DNA from: UBA4615 sp046046245
GTDB lineage: Bacteria; Pseudomonadota; Gammaproteobacteria; Burkholderiales; Burkholderiaceae_E
Length of the DNA stretch: 64,000 bases
Assembly (NCBI GenBank): GCA_046046245.1
Contig: JBJOKE010000046.1
Coordinates: 54,808 to 118,807 of the forward strand
Reading direction: 5' to 3'
This document shows, piece by piece, positions 9,483 to 17,736 of this stretch. The first letter of the stretch is position 1. Every line of letters begins with the position of its first letter. The notes beneath the pieces were generated by a model, which saw only the letters and a program-made list of their open reading frames with translations, did not search any database and had not been told where the DNA came from. A program made the translations under genes and the position numbers.

Positions 9483-9500
9483 GGTGCTCACTGCAACTAC

Positions 9501-10226
9501 TCAGTTTGTGCGGATCAGGCGGATGAAGGCGGCCCCCAGGTCCAGGTGCCACCACTTCGTGCGGAAGTCGGCCCGGCCTGGATGGTCGTGGTGCGTCTTG
9601 TGCATCCACTCACCACCTGTAGGCAGCACGTACTCGAGCCACGCAAGATTGCGAGGTTCCCCTCCCCTGTGACTCGTGACCTGATGGATAGCCCCCACCA
9701 GATGTGCACTGCCAAGCGGCACGATGTACAGGAACAGGAATGCGGTCGGCGAGATGGCCAGCGCCAACGCTACGAACCCAAGCCACAAGGTGAGCCCATG
9801 CCGATGTACGAAATCCAGAGTCGGGTCGCCCACCAGACGCTTCAGGCGCCCTTTGACCATCGGTACATCACGGAACTGCTTGTCGATCACGTACCGCCAG
9901 GTGGCGTAGTGCGGGTCGAGGGGCGTATCGGAATGCACATGGTGCGTCGTGTGTGCCGCTGCCCATGCGTGAGGCGAGCCGTAGAGCATCAAGACGCTCC
10001 ACCCAGCCATGAATCGATGCCAGAACGGCGTCGTCTTGAAGGAGCCGTGCGAGAAATAGCGATGCAGGCCTGCGGACACCATGATGGTGTTGAAGGCATG
10101 CAGGAAGGGCCACGGCAGAAGCCACGCCCAGTGCGCCTTTCCTGTCGCCACCAGCCAGATAGCCAGCACGATACCGAGATTGCCGCCGATGTGGCCGACG
10201 GTCACCATCCACTTAGACTGCTTCAT
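9501..10226 (-). CDS. Fatty-acid desaturase, phage-encoded (241 aa)
   Basis: This is an integral-membrane di-iron desaturase of the acyl-CoA/acyl-lipid type 1 family, expected to insert a double bond into membrane acyl chains. All three histidine boxes are visible: HRYFSH (55-60), HTTHH (92-96) and HKTHH (209-213). Hydrophobic segments at about 15-27, 33-52, 73-85 and 147-172 fit the four-helix fold. The HSDTPLDPH and KWWHLDL segments are also typical. ATG at 10226 has GGAGG just upstream and overlaps the previous gene by 14 bases, so it is translationally coupled to the tail region. At 241 residues it is shorter than many bacterial members (about 300) but looks complete. Its place in a virion operon is unusual and suggests remodelling of host membrane lipids during infection, which is inference. 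Confidence 0.9.
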   Translation of the reverse strand: MKQSKWMVTVGHIGGNLGIVLAIWLVATGKAHWAWLLPWPFLHAFNTIMVSAGLHRYFSHGSFKTTPFWHRFMAGWSVLMLYGSPHAWAAAHTTHHVHSDTPLDPHYATWRYVIDKQFRDVPMVKGRLKRLVGDPTLDFVHRHGLTLWLGFVALALAISPTAFLFLYIVPLGSAHLVGAIHQVTSHRGGEPRNLAWLEYVLPTGGEWMHKTHHDHPGRADFRTKWWHLDLGAAFIRLIRTN

Positions 10227-10770
10227 TCCTGCCTCCCGCAAACACGAATCCGTAGGTCTGGGCCCAGGACACAAGTCTGGCGCGCGACACTTCGAACGAA
10301 TCACCCGGGCCGTAGCGATCGAGCGAGCCTGCGCACACAAGCACCTTCGCACCCGACTCGAGAAACACCTCGCCACCTTCCGGCAGCTTGATTGGCGTCA
10401 GCACCGGGAGCGCGCCTCGATTGGCGTGCCAGTTGAAGCACCAGAACTCGGTCTCCTCGATTGCCTTCAGGGTGACAATTCCGCTCGGGTGCGGACCTCG
10501 GTCGCCCGAGTACATGCCAGGCATGCGATCCAGAAACCGCTCCTCCGTACCGTCGTCGGACTTCTTGCTGATCGTGGCAAAGCCGCGCACGTACATCGTC
10601 AGGTTGGGGGCCGACTCCCGCTGCACGTCTATCGCGGACGTGAGCACGAGAGTCGAGCCTTCCGGCATGACGTGCTGATGAACTTTCCAGCCGAATGCCT
10701 CGTGTTCTCGCACACGAATGGCGGCCGGGTTGGCGTATGCGCCACGCCATTCGCGACGCGACGGGATCAC
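10213..10770 (-). CDS. Cupin-like protein (185 aa)
   Basis: It starts at GTG 10770, overlapping the upstream stop as GTGA. The sequence has two short beta-rich segments: HQHVMPEGSTLVL near residues 30-42, and EFWCFNWHANRG and GGEVFLESGAKVLVCAG later. These resemble the small beta-barrel (cupin/RmlC-like) folds seen in phage tail accessory proteins. No clear metal-binding set of two His plus Glu was confirmed. It is coupled to the desaturase downstream by a 14-base overlap. Function unknown; a virion or assembly role is likely from context. Confidence 0.6.
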   Translation of the reverse strand: MIPSRREWRGAYANPAAIRVREHEAFGWKVHQHVMPEGSTLVLTSAIDVQRESAPNLTMYVRGFATISKKSDDGTEERFLDRMPGMYSGDRGPHPSGIVTLKAIEETEFWCFNWHANRGALPVLTPIKLPEGGEVFLESGAKVLVCAGSLDRYGPGDSFEVSRARLVSWAQTYGFVFAGGRNEAV

Positions 10771-11162
10771 GGCCCCACCCCGTAGACGACCACCGACCCA
10801 GGCACCACCGAGTTGTCCTTCGGATAGGCCGCTTTGACGGCCTTGATGCGGCTGTACATCGGCTCGATTTTCGGCAGCACCCCGGTGTCCATCGCATGCC
10901 AGAGCATGTCGAGTTGCTCGTTCACGGGCGGGTACTGCTCCAGGCGGGCCTTGCGATAGTCCATGTCGATCGGAGGCGGAGGCTTGCCACCTTTCACGAC
11001 TTTCTTGAGAACCGGGTCGATCACATCCTGCTCGACATCGGACTCGGCCTCGATGACATGCTCGCCAGGAGCTGCCTGGGCTTCGACCATGTCGGCTTGG
11101 CAGATGCCGCTGCGAAGGATCTCGCCGGTCTCGTTGTAGACGGTGAAGTGCTTCATGCTCAT
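10767..11162 (-). CDS. Small tail-associated protein (131 aa)
   Basis: The start at 11162 overlaps the stop of the large fibre gene as ATGA; an internal ATG at 11156 is an alternative. The C-terminal half has YPPVNEQLDMLWHAMD followed by a lysine-rich helix and AYPKDN, a pattern common in small phage proteins encoded right after tail fibres and thought to help assembly. No enzyme motif is present. Confidence 0.65.
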   Translation of the reverse strand: MSMKHFTVYNETGEILRSGICQADMVEAQAAPGEHVIEAESDVEQDVIDPVLKKVVKGGKPPPPIDMDYRKARLEQYPPVNEQLDMLWHAMDTGVLPKIEPMYSRIKAVKAAYPKDNSVVPGSVVVYGVGP

Positions 11163-14100
11163 CGCTTCAAGACCACGACGCCGAGGCGCATCGTGCCCGT
11201 GTAGTAGGCCCGCGAGACCGTGATGGTGTGGTTGCCAGCACTGGGGCTGACGATGATCGAGCCGGTCGTGTTGCCGTTGTCGGTCAGCCCGGTGATGACC
11301 GGGCCGTAGGTGAAGGTGCCGCCGCCGTCCTTGCCGCCGCCTCCGGTGTACGTCACCGTCGAGGGGCCGAGGAAGTAGTCGATCAGGAGTGCGCTGGCGT
11401 TGGCTGGAACGTTGACCGTGACAGACACAGATGCCCCTGTCGTCGTGACGACAGAACCGACGGACGCGGCGTTGCCAGTGATCGCGTTGGTGTCGATGAC
11501 GTTCGCGGAGACCGTGCCGCTGAAGACCGCACTCCCGCCGCTCGTGATCGACAACCCCGGCATCGAGACGTTGCCGCTGACATCCGCGTAGAAGTACTTG
11601 TTGTCGTTGGCGTTGCCAATCAGAAGACCGTTGGGGCCAAGGTAGAAGCCCTTCTTGTTCTGGCCGGCCGGCGGCCACGTCCAACCAGTGATGTCGCCGC
11701 CGGAGATGTCTCCTCGCACCGCGACTTGGTTGAAGTAGGCCGCACCGGCCTTGGTGATTCGCCAGCCGGCAGACCCTGCGCTGTAGTTCGTGGTCTGGAT
11801 GTCCGTGCCGAGCTTCGTGATGCCGATGCTGTCGTCGGCGACGTACCCCATCGGGTTCCAGGGGCCTGCGTCGGTAGCGTTATCAGCGACCTGCTCTACT
11901 TGAACCCGGCCCACGAACATGTAGCTATCGCCGTAGCCGGACTTGGTGTCGATCTTGCGCAGATGGACCCTCAAGTAGGCGGCGGTCGACGGCATCGTGA
12001 GCACGCCGACTGTTCGCTTGTAGCCAGTCAAGCTCGTGCCGCCGGACGCCTCCTCGTTGTTCTCGACGTTGCCGATGTAGGTGTTTCCGACGACGGCGCC
12101 GGACGCGTCATGGATGTAGGCGAAGACTGCGACCCTGCAGCGATGTGCCCCCGTGTACGCAGAGATGGCGTATCGCTTGCCCCCAATGACCGTGCAGGTC
12201 CTGCCGGCGATCTCGTAGTAGTTGTTCTGGTTGTTCGTCGTGCCGATCTGGCGGCTCCACAGCACGGAGGTGCCGGGCCCCGTGTAGGGCGCAAGGTAGT
12301 AGCCGCTGAGGTTGACGCCCCACGAGTCTTGGGAGATTCCAACGCCCCCGGCGTACGTCCACCCGTCGAGCCCGTTCGAGAAGTCCGAGTTGTACTGGAG
12401 GTTGACGCCGTTCGCGATGTACGTGTTGTCGACCTGGACGCTACTCGTGCCGATGCCCTGCAGCACGCCGGAGCTGACGGTGATGTTCTGGTTCAGCGTG
12501 TCCTGCGGAGACGGCGTCCACGAGCTGGGCTGCGTGCCCAACTCGACCTTCGGGCAGCAGATGTCGATGACCGACCCACTGGGCAGAGACCCGGACACGC
12601 TCCACGACAGGTACAGCTCACCGACGGGCGTCTGCGCGTTGCTGTTGGGGATGCCCCGGAACACATACCGCTGCCACGATCCAGTCAACGCGGGATTTTC
12701 GAGCACCGTCGTGCTGTTGAACCCCATGTTGCTGTCGTACCCGTTCATGTACTTGCCGACAGCGCCGCCAGACCCCCTGGCCCAGTAGCTGATGCAGTAG
12801 AACAGCCCTGGCTCCCAGGCCTTCACGGAGTCAGTGCTGTTTCCGGCGACAGCTATGCCCATCGTCGCGGTCGTGCTGGCGTTGGTAGTAACGCGGTAGT
12901 AGTTCTGCCCGAACAGACCGCCCGACTGAACAGAAGTAGTGACCGAGATGCCGAGGTTGTTGTAGACGAACCAGTTCGTCGGCAGCGTCCCGTTGTGCTT
13001 CAGGAAGCCGCTGTTGCCGACGAGGTTCACGCCCCCAGCGCGGACCTGATCATTGGCTACAACAGTGCCGGCCCCGGTGCCGATGCCCTGAATGGCGCCG
13101 CCGCTCACCGTGATGTTCGAGTTCAGCCACCCCGACGCAGCGTTCACGCGGCTGGAGTCGATGTTGTTGTTGACCCCGAAGAGGATGTTGCCGCTGTTGT
13201 CGCGGATCGTCAGGCCGTTGCTGTTGATCTGGGCGGCCGTGAGCTGGCCTCGGATCGAGGCGGCCCCGAGCTCCGCGGTGCCGTTCTTGTTGATGTGCCA
13301 GCCGGAGGTGCCCGCCACGTAGTTCGTGGACTGGATGAAGTTGCCGATCTTGGCGTTGGTGATCTGGCCGTCACCGATGTTGGCCTCGACAATCGTCCCG
13401 GCTGCGATCTTCGCGCTGCCGTCGATGGTCAGGGACTGAATCATCGCGTTGGTGATGGCGCCGGTCTCGACGGCAGCCGTTCCGACAGAGATGGCGTTGG
13501 CCGAGAGCTTGGTGGCCGTGATGGCGCCGTCGACGATCAGCTCGGCGGTGTTCGCCTTGCGCACGTGGATCTTGGTGACGAACCAGTTGCCCGCGGGAGA
13601 CGCGACCCCCACAGTGCCGAACGCGATCAGAGCGCGTGCCGGCACGTACGTGGTGCTGTTGTACGTGAACGTGGCAGGGATCGTGATCTGGCCAGAGTAC
13701 CGGGCCCAGCCGGTCGCGTTGCTCGGCGTCAGCGGGATGCTGGGCCAGTAGTAGCCCACGCCGGTCTGGTCGTTGATCTGGAGGAAGATGCGGGTGGGGC
13801 TGTTCGCGGTCGCGTCCGAGGCAGCGTAGAACTCCGCGTAGTAGACCTCTCCGGGCCTGACGTCGAACGTGCCGATCGCGGCGCAGTCGTTGTTCGCGTT
13901 CGTGAGCACCGGGTTGCGCACGACGTACGCGGCCGGCGCACCGGAAGGAACTCCGGCAGCCCCCCTGGCGACGACCGAGGACGACCCCGTCAGCACCCAG
14001 CCATCGCTCGAACCGCCGCTGAAAGAGGGGTTCTTGATGAGGTTCGTGGTGTCGACGACGGCGAGCTTGCTGGCCGTGATCGCGTTCGCGGCGATCTGGT

Positions 14101-14863
14101 CGGAGCCGATTGCGCCGGCCTGGATCTTCCCGCTCGTGATCGTGCCGGTTGTGATCTTGTCCGCCGACAGTGTGTTGTCGACGATGACGTCGCCGCCGAA
14201 GAACGCCGTCAGCACAGTCCACGTTCCGCCGGAACTGCGCACGCGGGTCTGAGTGAAGCTCGACCCAGTGTTGTACAGGGTGACGACGTCGCCCTGCAGC
14301 GGGCTGCCCCCACCCGCGTTGGAGATGGCAGTGGCCGCCTCCGCGTCAGACCATGCCGTGCCGGTGATCGCCCGTGCGGTGGTGATCGTGCCGCGCGTGC
14401 CCGTTGGGCCCGTTGGACCCGTTGCGCCCGTTGCGCCCGTCGCACCCGTTGCACCGGTGGCCCCCTGTCGGGCCTTGGCGACGCTGAAGCGCTTCGTCAG
14501 GTTGACGCCGCTCTTGCTGGCCGTGATGTCCAGGTAGGACAGGTCCTGCGTCAGGGAGACGACGCGCACGTAGCCCGTCGTCCCCGTGATCAGCCCGTTC
14601 GTGGCGCCCGTGCCAGTCCGATCCGACGTGTCGTCGCTGTCCCTGTACGCGATACCGCCCCCGGTGGCGGAGACGTAGAAGGACCACGTCGAGCTGGTGT
14701 CGACGCCCGCCTCGAAGACCTTGAGCTGGGTCTCGGCCCCGGTGAACGACGCCACGTTCCCCGCGCTGTCCGCGGCGATGACGTAGCTGTCGTTCGTGAG
14801 CAGGCTGCCAACACCGTCGTTGACATCGACGATGGTGATCGCACCAGTACTGACGACGGGCAC
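11159..14863 (-). CDS. Large tail tip/fibre protein with collagen-like stretch (1234 aa)
   Basis: It starts at GTG 14863. The N-terminus (MPVVSTGAITIVD) is nearly identical to that of the next gene upstream. A collagen-like run of GAT/GPT triplets follows at about residues 133-155. After that come repeated modules: segments beginning NLIKNPSF, GVNLVGNSGF and GVNLQYNSDF look like related carbohydrate-binding beta-sandwich domains. Two copies of a (T/S)NY.AG..GW.I.K.G.A block resemble the C-terminal repeats of lambda gpJ-like proteins. The end is Gly/Ser-rich. It is probably the receptor-contacting tail part. No DNA-directed diversification system was seen nearby. Confidence 0.82.
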   Translation of the reverse strand: MPVVSTGAITIVDVNDGVGSLLTNDSYVIAADSAGNVASFTGAETQLKVFEAGVDTSSTWSFYVSATGGGIAYRDSDDTSDRTGTGATNGLITGTTGYVRVVSLTQDLSYLDITASKSGVNLTKRFSVAKARQGATGATGATGATGATGPTGPTGTRGTITTARAITGTAWSDAEAATAISNAGGGSPLQGDVVTLYNTGSSFTQTRVRSSGGTWTVLTAFFGGDVIVDNTLSADKITTGTITSGKIQAGAIGSDQIAANAITASKLAVVDTTNLIKNPSFSGGSSDGWVLTGSSSVVARGAAGVPSGAPAAYVVRNPVLTNANNDCAAIGTFDVRPGEVYYAEFYAASDATANSPTRIFLQINDQTGVGYYWPSIPLTPSNATGWARYSGQITIPATFTYNSTTYVPARALIAFGTVGVASPAGNWFVTKIHVRKANTAELIVDGAITATKLSANAISVGTAAVETGAITNAMIQSLTIDGSAKIAAGTIVEANIGDGQITNAKIGNFIQSTNYVAGTSGWHINKNGTAELGAASIRGQLTAAQINSNGLTIRDNSGNILFGVNNNIDSSRVNAASGWLNSNITVSGGAIQGIGTGAGTVVANDQVRAGGVNLVGNSGFLKHNGTLPTNWFVYNNLGISVTTSVQSGGLFGQNYYRVTTNASTTATMGIAVAGNSTDSVKAWEPGLFYCISYWARGSGGAVGKYMNGYDSNMGFNSTTVLENPALTGSWQRYVFRGIPNSNAQTPVGELYLSWSVSGSLPSGSVIDICCPKVELGTQPSSWTPSPQDTLNQNITVSSGVLQGIGTSSVQVDNTYIANGVNLQYNSDFSNGLDGWTYAGGVGISQDSWGVNLSGYYLAPYTGPGTSVLWSRQIGTTNNQNNYYEIAGRTCTVIGGKRYAISAYTGAHRCRVAVFAYIHDASGAVVGNTYIGNVENNEEASGGTSLTGYKRTVGVLTMPSTAAYLRVHLRKIDTKSGYGDSYMFVGRVQVEQVADNATDAGPWNPMGYVADDSIGITKLGTDIQTTNYSAGSAGWRITKAGAAYFNQVAVRGDISGGDITGWTWPPAGQNKKGFYLGPNGLLIGNANDNKYFYADVSGNVSMPGLSITSGGSAVFSGTVSANVIDTNAITGNAASVGSVVTTTGASVSVTVNVPANASALLIDYFLGPSTVTYTGGGGKDGGGTFTYGPVITGLTDNGNTTGSIIVSPSAGNHTITVSRAYYTGTMRLGVVVLKR

Positions 14864-14878
14864 TGCTGTGGGCTCCTG

Positions 14879-16345
14879 TTATGGACGGTTGGCTTCGCAG
14901 AGGATGCGGGCCTTCACGTCCACCTCGTCGCCGGTGACGGTGATCGAGGCGCCGGCGCTCGTGGTGCGGGTCCCGCCGTTGGCGGTGCAGCCGTACAGCT
15001 TGCCGCCCACGAAGTCGCTCGCCGACGAGGGAGCCGGGAAGTCGGTGAAGTTCAGCCACGTGTTCGTCGACGGGGTGCGGATCGTGACGACGTTGGTCGT
15101 GCTCGATGCCACCTCGTAGAAGAACGCCGTGCCGTCCGGCTTCACTGCCTTCACGATGTCGCCGGCCGCGAACGCGTAGCTCGTGCCGCCGTAGGTGATC
15201 GTGGCCGAGGTGCCGGTCGTGTTGGCCGAGATGGCAGCGCCGCCGGCAGTGCTGATGCGAGCCGTGTCGACGAAGCCACCGCGCTTGCCGTTGCGGTCGT
15301 ACAGGTACCACGTGAAGGACCACCCCGTGAGGTTGGTCACCTCGGTCGGGCCGTAGAACACACGCGGCGAGAGGGCGGTGCTGCCCTGCCCGTTCTGCAG
15401 CTTGTCACCCGACGTCGACTGGACCTGCGTGGTGTACAGGTCGCTGATGTCGTAGACGGTGAAGTACTGGCTGTACGTCTTCGAGTCCGAGTCGGTGATG
15501 TCCACCCGGAACACGCCGATGTTGGCGATTGCGCTCTCGTTGATCACGAGCGTGTTGAAGGCATTGCCGCTGCCAGATGCGGGCACGTTGACGCCGAGAT
15601 CGGAGCCGGACGCGGTCGGCGTGACGCCGGTGGCCGTCGTCTTCATGCCGTACTTCGTCGCGAAGCTGCTCGTCGAGGTCGAGATCTGCGTCGACGCGTT
15701 GCCGTCGTACCAGCGGTACGTCAGGCCGCTCGTGTCCACGCCGCTCGAACGCACGAGGTCGGCCGTGATGGCGACGTTGTTCTTGGTCGAGCCCGTGGCC
15801 TGCTCGATGTTGGTCTGGCCGCGCGTCGTGATGTAGACCGCGTTCGTGCCCGTCTTCACGGTGTTCAGAGTGATCTGAGCCGTGATGTGGGTCGTCAGGC
15901 TCGTGACCGGGTCGACGAAGTCCGCATCGAAGAAGAGCGCCAGGGACGCGACGGAGTCCTTCAGGTTGCCAGCGATGGAGATCGTCGAGGCGGTGGACGA
16001 TCCGTTCGCGGCGTGCGAGACCGTGAAGGGGTTGTTGACCTGCACGTCCGAGTTGTTCACGAACGAGGTAGACGTCGAGCCCGTCGTCAGGGCCGTGCCA
16101 CCAGCAGTCAACGCGAACTGCTTGTTGACGAGTGCCGCCCAGGCCTGCGCGTTGTTCAGGCCGCCGATCGAGATCTGCGGCGTGATGACCAGCGCACTCG
16201 ACGCCCACGAGGGGGTGTACGAGATCGTGGACTCGTCCTTGGTGTAGACCTGCTGCGTACCGCCGTTGGCGGTCAGGGCGAGGGTGATTGACCGCGCATC
16301 GTTGGTGTCAACGATGGTGATCTGACCGGTTGAGACAAGAGGCAT
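14879..16345 (-). CDS. Tail protein, paralogue of the large fibre N-terminus (488 aa)
   Basis: ATG at 16345 has GGGAG upstream. The start MPLVSTGQITIVDTND matches that of the 1234-aa gene at nearly every position, which points to duplication. The rest consists of beta-rich repeats with Thr/Ser/Ala-rich, Ig-like segments and a late SFTWYLYDRNGKRGGF block. It lies 15 bases upstream of the large fibre gene and is probably part of the same tail-tip assembly. No enzyme motif is visible. Confidence 0.75.
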   Translation of the reverse strand: MPLVSTGQITIVDTNDARSITLALTANGGTQQVYTKDESTISYTPSWASSALVITPQISIGGLNNAQAWAALVNKQFALTAGGTALTTGSTSTSFVNNSDVQVNNPFTVSHAANGSSTASTISIAGNLKDSVASLALFFDADFVDPVTSLTTHITAQITLNTVKTGTNAVYITTRGQTNIEQATGSTKNNVAITADLVRSSGVDTSGLTYRWYDGNASTQISTSTSSFATKYGMKTTATGVTPTASGSDLGVNVPASGSGNAFNTLVINESAIANIGVFRVDITDSDSKTYSQYFTVYDISDLYTTQVQSTSGDKLQNGQGSTALSPRVFYGPTEVTNLTGWSFTWYLYDRNGKRGGFVDTARISTAGGAAISANTTGTSATITYGGTSYAFAAGDIVKAVKPDGTAFFYEVASSTTNVVTIRTPSTNTWLNFTDFPAPSSASDFVGGKLYGCTANGGTRTTSAGASITVTGDEVDVKARILCEANRP

Positions 16346-16356
16346 TTCAAACTCCC

Positions 16357-17736
16357 TTACGAACTGATGACGTCACAGAAGAACGTGGCTCGGGCGTACA
16401 CATCGTCGACGTTGATGGAGACCTGCGTGTAGCCCGTCTGGTACAGGTTGTTCCACGTGGCATCGTCATTGGGTGGCGCCTGCGGGATCGCAGACACCCT
16501 CCGCCAGCGAAACCACCCGGTCGGCGTGACGTCGGTCACCTCCGCTCCGTTCTTGAAGAGGTGCGCCTTCAGCAGCGTGGTCGTGCTCTGGCCCCTCCTG
16601 AAAATCGTCCCATTCGTCGACTCGATAGTCAGCGTGAATGACTGGCCGTCCGCCAAGTACACAACCCACCCAAGAGGCGTGCCGGTTAGCACGTAGCTCT
16701 TGCCGTCGGTCGAGTTCTTGTAGACCGAATTCTGCCTCCACGAGGCGCCGAGCTGAGCCTGCGTCGGGGCGCTCGCGAACTCGCCCACGTAGTTCAGGGA
16801 CGGCACCAGCGAGTTCGCGGCCACTGTCGACAGCAGCACGTTGTTGCTGTTGACGTTGACGTAGGCCGTGGATGAGATCTCGCCCGTGGAGGAGAAGACC
16901 GGGGTGCCGTCCGAGGAGAGAATGTTCAGTCCCCGAGCGTCTACGTCGGAGGCCGGCGTGTCTTTCGTGTACGCGGTGCCGTTCCAGCGGTACAGCTTGC
17001 CGGTCGTGGTGTTGAAGATGTTCGCCGTGACCCTGGTTGTCGGGATGGACGTAACGAGCGTGACGGGCTCGATGTCGTTGGCGAACTTGGTGGCGTCGAC
17101 GGCCAGGGGCGCCAGCTTCGAGGCCGAGACGGACCCGTTCGCGAGGTTGCCGGCCTCCACGATCAGCGGGCTCAGGTCGACGTTGCCGATCTTGCCTGTC
17201 GTCGCCTGCACGCCATTCGTGCTGTTGTACGGCCCCGTGACATCCGCAGTCGAGCGAAACCGCACCCAGTAGAAGTAGGTGACCCCGGTCGAGCCGATCG
17301 CGTCGCTGTAGAAGCGCGTGTCGGAGGTGCCGATCAGGAGCGCGTTGCCGATCACATCGGTCGAGCTGCGCCAGATCTCGGTGTAGGCGTGGTTGCCATA
17401 GCTCCAGGCGGCCCACTCCAGGATGATGAGCGCGAGGCCGGCCGAGGCCGTGAGCCCCGTCGGCTGGGGCGGGGGCGTGAGGTCCGGCTGCTCCGTGTTG
17501 CCCGACCCGAGGCCGGGCGCCGGTGAGATGTTGACCGAGCCGGACCCGCCGCCGCGGGAGACCACGGTCGCATCCGCGAGCCCACCATCGACGAGGTCGC
17601 GCAGCGTGACGTTCCTGTCGAGCGGGTCTCCGATCAGCCCCTCGCGCACATCCAGTACGTTCTTGACCGCGCGAGCAACGTCGCGCAGGTTCGCGTCGGT
17701 GGGCGCGGGGATCGCTGCTACGCGGGTCTTGGTCAT
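16357..17736 (-). CDS. Tail protein with fibronectin III-like domain (459 aa)
   Basis: The start at ATG 17736 overlaps the preceding stop by 4 bases. Residues ~85-185 (PPPQPTGLTASAG, ILEWAAWSYG, YFYWVRFRS) look like a fibronectin type III domain, as in tail-tip proteins. The C-terminal half has a GTAYTKDTPASDVDARGLN linker and a beta-rich Trp-containing end. The N-terminus (residues 1-60) carries TLRDLVDGGLA, typical of virion-anchoring regions. Role in tail tip is inferred. Confidence 0.72.
   Translation of the reverse strand: MTKTRVAAIPAPTDANLRDVARAVKNVLDVREGLIGDPLDRNVTLRDLVDGGLADATVVSRGGGSGSVNISPAPGLGSGNTEQPDLTPPPQPTGLTASAGLALIILEWAAWSYGNHAYTEIWRSSTDVIGNALLIGTSDTRFYSDAIGSTGVTYFYWVRFRSTADVTGPYNSTNGVQATTGKIGNVDLSPLIVEAGNLANGSVSASKLAPLAVDATKFANDIEPVTLVTSIPTTRVTANIFNTTTGKLYRWNGTAYTKDTPASDVDARGLNILSSDGTPVFSSTGEISSTAYVNVNSNNVLLSTVAANSLVPSLNYVGEFASAPTQAQLGASWRQNSVYKNSTDGKSYVLTGTPLGWVVYLADGQSFTLTIESTNGTIFRRGQSTTTLLKAHLFKNGAEVTDVTPTGWFRWRRVSAIPQAPPNDDATWNNLYQTGYTQVSINVDDVYARATFFCDVISS

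Noticed and set aside
11228..16291. A very long open frame on the + strand (about 1,690 codons) opposite the tail genes
   Set aside because: Arg/Val/Asp/Gly-rich composition and no domain pattern; it mirrors the GC-rich codons of the real leftward genes.
11159..17736. Diversity-generating retroelement with template/variable repeats at the fibre genes
   Set aside because: No reverse transcriptase gene and no adenine-biased repeat pair was found; the similarity between the tail genes is at the N-termini.
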